From positions 124,001-188,000 of the forward strand of contig JARWZO010000019.1 of assembly GCA_029866325.1 (NCBI GenBank): a stretch of DNA of 64,000 nt. The letters are read 5' to 3'. The position numbers and the translations under genes are program-made. This DNA is from Fluviicola sp. (lineage in GTDB: Bacteria > Bacteroidota > Bacteroidia > Flavobacteriales_D > Crocinitomicaceae). Within the stretch, counting starts at the first letter, position 1; every line of letters begins with the position of its first letter. Positions 57,359-64,000 of the stretch are shown here, in pieces. The notes beneath the pieces are model-generated. The model saw only the letters and a list, made by a program, of their open reading frames with translations, made no database searches and was not told the origin of the DNA.

Positions 57359-57826
57359 TCATTTAATTTTCACACTGATTTCCATCACAAAAGTCGCAAC
57401 CGATTCACCATCAGAAGTAGCTTCAACGGTAACAAACGCATTTTGTCGTTCACCGGTTTGTTGCGCCAACAGCACCAATTCCTTGACTTTATCGCCTTCG
57501 TCGGAAGTGAAAAACACGGTTGACATGGCACGCTTGTGGAAAGTTGCCTGCATCGATTTGAACACAAACGACGGTTTCACACCGAGTTCATCCGAAAAAT
57601 AAAAAGCGTGTAAACCGGCTGCTACATCGGCTCCAACGGCCAGCGAACCAAAATACATGCTTTTCAAGTGATTGCGGGTACGTCTTCTGAGTCGAATGGA
57701 AAGTACCGCTTTTTGATCGTCAATCGATTCCAATTTGGGACGCACGTAACCGATCAATGGAATGTACCACCATCCCATAATGCGCAGCATCCAACGCCAT
57801 TGCGAAAGTGTTTTACGCTTTGCCAT
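57359..57826 (-). CDS. DUF4442 (hotdog-like) protein
   Basis: 155 residues: RWMLRIMGWWYIPLIGYVRPKLESIDDQKAVLSIRLRRRTRNHLKSMYFGSLAVGADVAAGLHAF is the DUF4442/PaaI-like hotdog pattern; then ATFHKRAMSTVFFTSDEG. No confirmed thioester-cleaving residue set. It overlaps the nitronate-monooxygenase-like gene by 14 nt. Confidence 0.8.
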   Translation of the reverse strand: MAKRKTLSQWRWMLRIMGWWYIPLIGYVRPKLESIDDQKAVLSIRLRRRTRNHLKSMYFGSLAVGADVAAGLHAFYFSDELGVKPSFVFKSMQATFHKRAMSTVFFTSDEGDKVKELVLLAQQTGERQNAFVTVEATSDGESVATFVMEISVKIK

Positions 57827-58781
57827 CTTCGACTAATTCGTTGACAATTTGCGCAACCGGACGGATCGTATGCACATGTTCTATACTAGGACCCGCGCAC
57901 CAAACAGTTTTATATGTCGCTCCGAAAGCTGCCTTTTTGAGGCTTTGCATTCCGCGGTAAAACACTATGGCTTTTACCCATTTTTTGATGCGTTTGTTTT
58001 TATTGAGAATCCGTTCGAGCCAGTTTTGAGTTGTCCCGATTTCCTTTACATAAGGTGTTCTGATTACCGTACAAGGAGTACCTGAAAGCTTCGTAGTTGT
58101 TACGATATCCTTCGCTCCGAAATCCACACAAGCTTGTTTGTATTCTTGCGACACATCTGCTTCTTCAGAGGCGATGAAAATACTTCCTATGGAAAAACCG
58201 TCTGCACCATAAGATGCGATCAAATCCAAATCGGCCTTACACCCTACTCCACCAGCCGAAATCACCGGAATGGAAACCGCAGCTTTGATTGCTTGAATGA
58301 GTGCTTGTGGCGATAAATCACCTAAATGTCCACCGGCTTGGTTATTTACTGCAATCACGGCATCAGCGCCAAGATCTGCTACTTTCTGAGCATATTTCAC
58401 ATCGGTAACATCACAAAATACCTTGATTCCGATTTTGTGTGCTTCTTCGATCACTTTGGCTGGCGAACCTAATGAAGTAATGAAAAAATCGACCTTTTCT
58501 TCGCAACAAACCTGCAATTGTTCTTCCATCAAAAAGTTGGAAGCATTTACGATCAAGTTGATGCCAATAGGTCCGGTGGCCGAAGCTTTGATGGTTTTGA
58601 TACCTGCTCTCAATTCTTCAACCGTACGGTAATTCAAGGCGGGAATAGCCCCTGCGATACCGGCTTGTGAAGCAGCAATCAGCATTTTCTCGTTGGAAAC
58701 CAAAAACATGGGCGCCATGATGATCGGATACTTGATATTTAGTAAACGGCAAAGGGGTAAATCAGAGAGGGGATTTTCCAT
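57813..58781 (-). CDS. Nitronate monooxygenase / NPD-like flavoprotein
   Basis: 322 residues, FMN TIM barrel: YPIIMAPMFLVSNEKMLIAASQAGIAGAIPALNY, DAVIAVNNQAGGHLGDLSPQALIQAI, VISAGGVGCKADLDLIASYGADGFSIGSIFIASEEA. Members oxidise nitronates or act on enoyl-type substrates; which one is not determined. Overlaps the DUF4442 gene by 14 nt, so the two form one unit. Confidence 0.86.
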   Translation of the reverse strand: MENPLSDLPLCRLLNIKYPIIMAPMFLVSNEKMLIAASQAGIAGAIPALNYRTVEELRAGIKTIKASATGPIGINLIVNASNFLMEEQLQVCCEEKVDFFITSLGSPAKVIEEAHKIGIKVFCDVTDVKYAQKVADLGADAVIAVNNQAGGHLGDLSPQALIQAIKAAVSIPVISAGGVGCKADLDLIASYGADGFSIGSIFIASEEADVSQEYKQACVDFGAKDIVTTTKLSGTPCTVIRTPYVKEIGTTQNWLERILNKNKRIKKWVKAIVFYRGMQSLKKAAFGATYKTVWCAGPSIEHVHTIRPVAQIVNELVEDGKA

Positions 58782-58975
58782 AGGTCGAAGTTACCGAAAA
58801 TTTTGAACGAAAATGAGCTCTCAAAAATACGTATGTAAAATTCCGTAATATTGCGGGATTACTGAATTTAATCATTTGAAAATCAAAATTTTAATGATAA
58901 ATTCTTTCGCAAATTTAATTTTCTTAACAAGTCAAAATACCCCATTTGCTGTAGCGAATAGTCACCGTTTTAGAA

Positions 58976-58983
58976 TAGCTTTG
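58976..58983 (+). promoter_or_regulatory. -7-like box of the OmpA/PD40 gene
   Basis: TAGCTTTG fits TAnnTTTG and is followed by the dyad GTTACAAAGTAAC (58983-58995). It lies 16 nt before ATG 59000. Confidence 0.4.
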
Positions 58984-58999
58984 TTACAAAGTAACAATC

Positions 59000-61036
59000 A
59001 TGCAATCAACAGCTTCCGGCAAACTGGTTTTCTTCTGTTTAGTTAGTATTTTTTGTCTCATGACGATAGAAATTTCCGCTCAATCACAATGGGCTTCATC
59101 AGTTATCGGTTATTCATCGGTTTCTGCCAGTGGAACAAAAAAACAATACCAACCCGAGCAAGTATTGGGAAAACCGAATAAACTTCCCGCAACCGGATCG
59201 GCAACAACAGCATGGTCACCTTTAAACGATGACGGCGGAACCGAGTACATTCACGTAGCGTTTACGAAGGCTCAAAAGGCTCAACAAATTGCTGTTGCAG
59301 AGAATTTTAACCCAGGAAGTATTGCCAAAATTGAAGGCTACGACTCTTTGGGAACATCTTACCTCATTTATGAAAACAGCGCTCCGGGAGCCATTTTGAA
59401 CACGCAAGGAAGAATGTTCCATCACTTTTTTCCACTGACAAATTACACAGTAAAATCAGTAAAAATCACCTTGAACACATTGGCTGTTCCGGGTTCCAAT
59501 CAACTTGACGCTATCGGAATTTCCGCAAGCACCGATTCGCTCAAAGCATTGATTAATCTGGTTAAATCAACTGAAACGGTTGAAGAAAAAGTGAATTTGG
59601 GAGAAACGATCAACAGTGCTACCGACGACTTATTACCAGTCATTTCGCCCAACGGTAAAACCTTGTACTTCACACGGCAATCGCATCCCGATAACACTGC
59701 TCCTACCAGCAATCAGGACATTTGGTTTTCATCCATCAACGAAAAAGGTGAATTCAGTGCGGCGCAAAACATAGGTGCTCCACTGAATAATAGTGAAAAC
59801 AGCGCAACTACCTCTATTACCCCCGACGGACAACGCATGCTGTTACTCAATGTCTACAACCCCGACGGCACGATGGAAAAAGGTGTCTCCATTTCACATT
59901 TCAACGGCACCACTTGGGGATTTCCGCAAAAAGTAATCATCGACAGTTTTTACAACGACAATATCTACGGCGAGTACATCCTTTCCAACAGTGGTCGTTT
60001 TTTGCTCATGACACTTGAACGCAACGATGCAGTCGGTTCAAAAGACCTGTATGTTTCTTTTATAAAACCGGATGGAACTTGGACAGCTCCGAAACAGATG
60101 GGAAAAACCCTCAACTCGGCCGAAAGTGAAACGTCACCCTTTCTATGCGCCGACGAACGAACGCTCTATTTTTCATCGAAAGGACGAAGTGGTTTTGGCT
60201 CGAATGACATGTTTGTCACACATCGTTTGGACGATACATGGCTTAATTGGAGCGAACCTGAAAATCTTGGAAACGCTATTAACACTTCCGGTTGGGACGC
60301 CTATTTCAGCTTGCCTGCCAATGGTGAATACGCGTATTATGTTTCCTATTCCAATTCGCTGGGCGGAGCCGATATTTTCCGTCAAAAATTGCCAACCTGG
60401 GCAAAACCAACTCCGGTGGCATTGGTCAACGGACAGGTACTTCACGCTAAAACCAAGCAACCGATGCGCGCCAAAATCACCTACAAAAATCTCACAAACG
60501 GTTTGATTCTGGGTGAAGGTTACTCCGATTCCCTTACCGGAAAATTCGAGATTGCCTTGCCTTCGGGATTCAAATACGCAATTGTTGCTGACAAAAACGA
60601 ATTCTATTCTGTCAATGAAACCGTTGATCTCACGCAACTGAAAGCCTATAAGGAATTGACAAAAAACATCTACATGGTGCCAATTGAAGTGGGAGAAACA
60701 GCGCGCTTGAACAACTTGTTTTTTGACTTCAACAAGGCCGTGCTAAAACCCGAATCATTTGTAGAATTGGATCAGCTCGTTCAATTGATGAAACAAAAAC
60801 CGGCGCTCGAAATCCAAATTTCCGGACACACCGATGATGTGGGCGAAGTGCAGTACAACATCGATTTGAGTTTAAAACGCGCCAAAGCGGTGCGTGATTA
60901 CCTCATCTCAAAAGGAATTGCCGCCAATCGTATTACACACAAAGGCTTCGGTGAATCAAAACCATTGGCGCAGGGAACAAGCGAAGAAAGCAGGCAATTA
61001 AACCGACGAGTTGAATTTCTGGTTTTGAAGAAATAA
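59000..61036 (+). CDS. OmpA-family envelope protein with PD40 repeats
   Basis: 678 residues with a signal peptide. Order: an N-terminal discoidin-like region (about 28-175), PD40/WD40-like beta-propeller blades (LPVISPNGKTLYFTRQSHPD, TSPFLCADERTLYFSSKGRSGFGSNDMFVTHR), a CarboxypepD_reg domain (NGQVLHAKTKQPMRAKITYKN), and a C-terminal OmpA peptidoglycan-binding domain (LFFDFNKAVLKPESFVELDQL, GHTDDVG, SLKRAKAVRDYLISKGI, KGFGESKPL). Outer membrane to peptidoglycan tether. Same plan as the many OmpA-PD40 proteins of Bacteroidota, some of which assist T9SS and gliding. Confidence 0.9.
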   Translation: MQSTASGKLVFFCLVSIFCLMTIEISAQSQWASSVIGYSSVSASGTKKQYQPEQVLGKPNKLPATGSATTAWSPLNDDGGTEYIHVAFTKAQKAQQIAVAENFNPGSIAKIEGYDSLGTSYLIYENSAPGAILNTQGRMFHHFFPLTNYTVKSVKITLNTLAVPGSNQLDAIGISASTDSLKALINLVKSTETVEEKVNLGETINSATDDLLPVISPNGKTLYFTRQSHPDNTAPTSNQDIWFSSINEKGEFSAAQNIGAPLNNSENSATTSITPDGQRMLLLNVYNPDGTMEKGVSISHFNGTTWGFPQKVIIDSFYNDNIYGEYILSNSGRFLLMTLERNDAVGSKDLYVSFIKPDGTWTAPKQMGKTLNSAESETSPFLCADERTLYFSSKGRSGFGSNDMFVTHRLDDTWLNWSEPENLGNAINTSGWDAYFSLPANGEYAYYVSYSNSLGGADIFRQKLPTWAKPTPVALVNGQVLHAKTKQPMRAKITYKNLTNGLILGEGYSDSLTGKFEIALPSGFKYAIVADKNEFYSVNETVDLTQLKAYKELTKNIYMVPIEVGETARLNNLFFDFNKAVLKPESFVELDQLVQLMKQKPALEIQISGHTDDVGEVQYNIDLSLKRAKAVRDYLISKGIAANRITHKGFGESKPLAQGTSEESRQLNRRVEFLVLKK

Positions 61037-61063
61037 GTCGCATTAAATACCGAAATTTACAGC

Positions 61064-61987
61064 ATGGCTCAGTTTAAAGATTGGATTCATGCCGCACGTT
61101 TGCGAACGCTTCCTTTATCGGTTTCAGGTATTTTGACAGGTTCACTATTGGCGTTGCAAAACGGACATTGGAACCCGGTTGTGTTTGTATTGGCACTTTC
61201 AACTACCTTGCTGTTTCAAATTCTGTCGAACCTCGCGAATGATTTGGGTGACACGCTCAAAGGTGCAGACAATGCCAATCGGGTTGGTCCGGAACGCGCC
61301 GTGCAATCAGGAGCTATTTCCATTTCGGCCATGAAAACAGCTGTGGCAATCACAGCAACTTTATCATTTATTAGTGCCGGTCTGCTCATTTGGAAAGGAA
61401 CATCCAACCTAAGTGTGAACAGCGTTTATGGTTACATCGGTTTGGCAATTGCATGCGTGTTGGCAGCCATTACATACACCATGGGAAAACGCGCTTACGG
61501 CTATTTCGGCTTGGGTGATGTGTTTGTGTTTATCTTTTTCGGTTGCGTAAGTGTGATTGGCGTTTACCCGCTTTTTGCCGATGAGTTAATTCCTGAATTG
61601 GTCTTTCCGGCAATCACAATCGGATTACTGAGCACAGCCGTTCTAAACCTCAATAACATGCGCGATCAGGTCAACGATGCCGCTGTAGGAAAACGAACGT
61701 TGGTTGTAAAACTCGGTTTCAACAACGCAAAAACCTACCACCTTAGCTTGGTAATCATAGCGATGTTAAGCTGGATTGCTTTTTTGATTTTCAAACAACA
61801 TTGGATTGGTTTTATCTCTTGTTTGCCTTTTATTTTATTGTTGAAACACCTTCTTTTTGTTGCGAAAAACAACGAACCCCGCGCTTTTGATCCTGAATTG
61901 AAAAAAGTAGCGTTATCGACCTTTTTTATTGCGGTTTTATATACCATTTCAGTTGTTATAGTCACATGGAAAACTCTAGCTTACTAG
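61064..61987 (+). CDS. menA: 1,4-dihydroxy-2-naphthoate polyprenyltransferase
   Basis: 307 residues, UbiA family with eight to nine helices. First Asp-rich motif NLANDLGDTLKGADNANRVGPERAVQSG, second NLNNMRDQVNDAAVGKRTLVVKLG. Attaches the isoprenoid side chain in menaquinone synthesis. The menC gene overlaps its end by 22 nt. Confidence 0.92.
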   Translation: MAQFKDWIHAARLRTLPLSVSGILTGSLLALQNGHWNPVVFVLALSTTLLFQILSNLANDLGDTLKGADNANRVGPERAVQSGAISISAMKTAVAITATLSFISAGLLIWKGTSNLSVNSVYGYIGLAIACVLAAITYTMGKRAYGYFGLGDVFVFIFFGCVSVIGVYPLFADELIPELVFPAITIGLLSTAVLNLNNMRDQVNDAAVGKRTLVVKLGFNNAKTYHLSLVIIAMLSWIAFLIFKQHWIGFISCLPFILLLKHLLFVAKNNEPRAFDPELKKVALSTFFIAVLYTISVVIVTWKTLAY

Positions 61988-63024
61988 GCGAAATCCCTTA
62001 CGGACTTAGGGCTTCTTTTGAAGCACACACGTTGTTATTCAAACAACCGAGTGGCACCAGTCGAGGAATTCTCACCGAAAAAAAACTGTGGTTGATTCGC
62101 TTGTCGTCTGCGACAGATGAAAAGATTATCGGAACGGGCGAATGCAGCATTATACACGGACTTTCACCTGATTTCACTAATGTAGAACACTACGAAAACG
62201 AACTCAGAACCATTATCGAAAATCCTGTGCATTTTTTGCAAAACCCACATTTATTGAGTACCAAACCATCCATTCTCTTCGGACTTGAAACAGCATTCAT
62301 CGATTGGAAAAACGGTGGGAAAGGTGAGTTTTTTGATACGGCTTTTTCCCGAGGAGAACAATCCATTCCTATCAACGGCTTGGTCTGGATGGGAAGCGAA
62401 CAATTTATGCACGAGCAAATTGAACAGAAACTGGAACAAGGATTCTCGTGCATTAAAATGAAAGTCGGGGCTATTGATTTTGAAACCGAAATCGCCTTAT
62501 TGGAAAGTATCCGAAAACGCTATTCTGCTAATCAAATCACCTTACGTGTGGATGCAAACGGCGCTTTTTCCCTTAATGAAGTCGACGAAAAACTACAACG
62601 TCTGGCAGATTTGGAAATTCATTCCATTGAACAACCGATAGCTGTAGGGCAACATAATGCATTGCGCGATTTATGTCAACGTACGCCACTTCCAATTGCA
62701 CTCGATGAAGAACTGATTCCCATTTTCGAATCGCACAAACGGGCTGCGTTACTCGAGTATGTAAAACCGCAATACATCATCTTGAAACCGAGCTTACATG
62801 GTGGTTTTTCGGGCTGCTTGGAATGGATAGAACTCGCTGAAAAAAACGGCATTCCCTGGTGGATGACCTCGGCGCTGGAATCGAATATCGGGTTGAATGC
62901 CATTGCGCAGTTTACGGCTACGTTTGATCCGGTTATTCCGCAAGGATTGGGTACAGGTGGGTTGTATGAAACGAATTTTGAAACGCGGTTGATGATAGTA
63001 AACGGGGCGCTTTTTAGGAGGTAA
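61966..63024 (+). CDS. menC: o-succinylbenzoate synthase
   Basis: 352 residues, enolase superfamily. Catalytic Lys in CIKMKVGAIDFETE (K-x-K), metal ligands D in RVDANGAF, E in SIEQPI, D in IALDEELI, and second Lys in YIILKPSLHGG. Forms o-succinylbenzoate in the menaquinone pathway. Overlaps menA by 22 nt. The large hairpin after it is a probable terminator. Confidence 0.9.
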   Translation: MENSSLLGEIPYGLRASFEAHTLLFKQPSGTSRGILTEKKLWLIRLSSATDEKIIGTGECSIIHGLSPDFTNVEHYENELRTIIENPVHFLQNPHLLSTKPSILFGLETAFIDWKNGGKGEFFDTAFSRGEQSIPINGLVWMGSEQFMHEQIEQKLEQGFSCIKMKVGAIDFETEIALLESIRKRYSANQITLRVDANGAFSLNEVDEKLQRLADLEIHSIEQPIAVGQHNALRDLCQRTPLPIALDEELIPIFESHKRAALLEYVKPQYIILKPSLHGGFSGCLEWIELAEKNGIPWWMTSALESNIGLNAIAQFTATFDPVIPQGLGTGGLYETNFETRLMIVNGALFRR

Positions 63025-63027
63025 CAA

Positions 63028-63090
63028 CCCACGTAATATTGCAAAATTACGTGCTCGTTTCATCTACGTCATTTTGCAATATTACGTGGG
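63028..63090. repeat. 20-bp perfect inverted repeat after menC
   Basis: CCCACGTAATATTGCAAAAT (63028-63047) and its exact complement (63071-63090), with ACGT further inside on both sides. It sits 4 nt after the menC stop. It has no T run, so its function as a terminator is uncertain; it may be a dispersed element. Confidence 0.75.
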
Positions 63091-63200
63091 ATAGAAAATT
63101 AGCATTACTTAAACAAACATACTCTTTTACTTTTCAACAATCAAAATACTTGCTTAAAAGATTTCGTAGATTTATTTCATTATACATAATAATATAATTC

Positions 63201-63770
63201 ATGAATATTATTGAGAAAAAAGCAAAAAAATTAGTTGACTTACGCCTAAGTGATGGAAGAATCAGTGATGAGAAATTGTTTCTTAAAGCAGTCCAAAATG
63301 ATTTATTCAATGTAGATAGTGAAAGTGATAAAGCGTCTTATTTAACTATTATTTTGGAAGCCAATGACCGTACTTTATATGAACATTCTAAAAGATGTAA
63401 TATTGAATCCTGTAGGACAGAGGAAAAGCATGAAACAATCAATTATTTCCTACAGCAAGAATTAAAAAGACTAGGCATTCAAGTAACTGAGGATGCATTT
63501 AATCGAGATGAAAAAGAATCAATAGTAGATTACCTTGATAAAGTTTTGTCAGAACTTAAAGATTTGAAGGATGGTCATGAAATCATTTATAATGACTTGA
63601 AAGAAGAAATGGAAGAATTGAAGAAGCTGTTTATTTTAGGTAAAAAGAACTGGAGACAAATAGCTCTTGGTAAATTTGGTGAAATGATAATTGGGGGCGT
63701 TATTTCGGAAGCAACAGCAAAACCTATCTTAGAAACTTTAAAAGGAACAACTTCCAACTTAATTGGTTAG
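63201..63770 (+). CDS. Hypothetical coiled-coil protein
   Basis: 189 residues: KKAKKLVDLRLSDGRISDEKLFLKAVQNDLFNVDSESDKASYLTIILEANDRTLYEHSKRCN, then a heptad-rich coiled coil (KESIVDYLDKVLSELKDLKDGHEIIYNDLKEEMEELKKLF) and an amphipathic Gly-rich helix (LGKFGEMIIGGVISEATAKPILETL) that may insert in a membrane. AT-rich, isolated, no family recognised; an accessory gene. Confidence 0.65.
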   Translation: MNIIEKKAKKLVDLRLSDGRISDEKLFLKAVQNDLFNVDSESDKASYLTIILEANDRTLYEHSKRCNIESCRTEEKHETINYFLQQELKRLGIQVTEDAFNRDEKESIVDYLDKVLSELKDLKDGHEIIYNDLKEEMEELKKLFILGKKNWRQIALGKFGEMIIGGVISEATAKPILETLKGTTSNLIG

Positions 63771-63878
63771 TCGACATTTAATTATAGAAAAGATGGGGTG
63801 TTCAACATAGGGTGTCATTGTTATATTCTATGATTTAAGTATTGATTCAATCTCTCTTTCTTGACGATTTTTTTAAAC

Positions 63879-63905
63879 AAAAAAAGGCCGCAATTTCTCG
63901 CGACC
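63879..63905 (-). terminator. Terminator of the gene running off the window end
   Basis: On the minus strand GGTCGC GAGAAATT GCGGCC then TTTTTTT: a 6-bp stem and T run, 25 nt after the stop at 63930. Confidence 0.8.
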
Positions 63906-63929
63906 TTCTTCATAAAAACCCAACTTTAA

Positions 63930-64000
63930 TTATCTAATCAATTCCACAAATCCGTGACCTTCTAACTTATCACCGGTAACACCTGTCACTGTATATTCAT
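63930..64000 (-). CDS. 3' end of a gene, possibly lipocalin/AttH-like
   Basis: Only the last 23 codons are visible (EYTVTGVTGDKLEGHGFVELIR, then TAA). The ending resembles the ...G.GyvEltgy end of AttH/CrtC-like lipocalins, but this is too short to be sure. Followed by its own terminator. Confidence 0.35.
   Translation of the reverse strand, partial: EYTVTGVTGDKLEGHGFVELIR

Noticed and set aside
1-64000. Integrase gene (intI) expected for an integron
   Set aside because: No tyrosine recombinase is encoded anywhere in the window, so I call the array integrase-less.
1-64000. tRNA or rRNA genes
   Set aside because: I saw no cloverleaf-like or rRNA-like sequence; a covariance search would be needed to exclude a small one.

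Overview
The window reads as a Bacteroidota chromosome, most likely order Flavobacteriales (a Fluviicola/Crocinitomicaceae-like organism is my guess, from gene content only). Support comes from: the block rng - HU - mutY - ssb - gldE - gldD; three secreted proteins with type IX secretion (T9SS) C-terminal sorting tails; MenA/MenC for menaquinone; a 30-residue COX24-like basic protein; and start-proximal promoters of the Bacteroidota type (TTTG / 20 nt / TAnnTTTG).

Region 1, about 1-35 kb, is accessory. It is a long series of short, mostly plus-strand genes: cassette-type hypotheticals, DUF1963, DUF3995, DUF418, DUF4386, VOC, SRPBCC, ArsR, HxlR and Crp/Fnr regulators, a subclass B1 metallo-beta-lactamase, a Na/Pi cotransporter-like protein, a LytS/LytTR pair, and an exported agmatine-deiminase-like enzyme. 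In the first 20 kb many genes are separated by imperfect palindromes of 50-160 nt. These open with a GCTAAC-like box and close with a GTTAGC-like box, as integron attC sites do. No integrase gene is visible, so the region resembles an integrase-less attC array (CALIN-like). Broken genes occur at 2652-2908, 10594-10842 and 30650-30865. Two ArsR-SRPBCC gene pairs carry matching promoter layouts. A shared 16-bp Crp/Fnr-like box lies beside both Crp/Fnr genes and in front of a DUF4386 gene.

Region 2, about 33-36.5 kb, holds a class A beta-lactamase fused to an alpha/beta hydrolase, a RES/Xre toxin-antitoxin pair with a palindromic operator, and a dispersed inverted repeat.

Region 3, 36.6-40.8 kb, is conserved: a minus-strand operon (dolichyl-phosphate-mannose-synthase-like GT2, dihydroorotase, DUF4296 lipoprotein), then a T9SS-exported LVIVD-type protein and a 59-aa lipoprotein. 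An AT-rich three-gene minus-strand island follows (40.9-43.9 kb). It has a large unknown helical protein, a membrane protein and a small frameshifted membrane ORF, and is a candidate undescribed accessory system.

Region 4, 44-53 kb, is core: recX, RNase G, the COX24-like protein, HU, mutY, ssb (with a MITE-like insertion in its leader), gldE, gldD and a secreted M14 carboxypeptidase. A degraded copy of the carboxypeptidase tail plus its terminator, and a nest of short Bacteroidota palindromes inside a perfect 24-bp inverted repeat, come next (53.0-53.7 kb).

Region 5, 53.7-64 kb, carries small minus-strand genes, an AlbA_2 protein, aroE, a DedA protein, a DUF4442 protein, a nitronate-monooxygenase-like protein, a large OmpA/PD40 envelope protein, menA, menC and an unknown gene. 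A truncated minus-strand gene closes the window. No tRNA, rRNA or CRISPR array was recognised.
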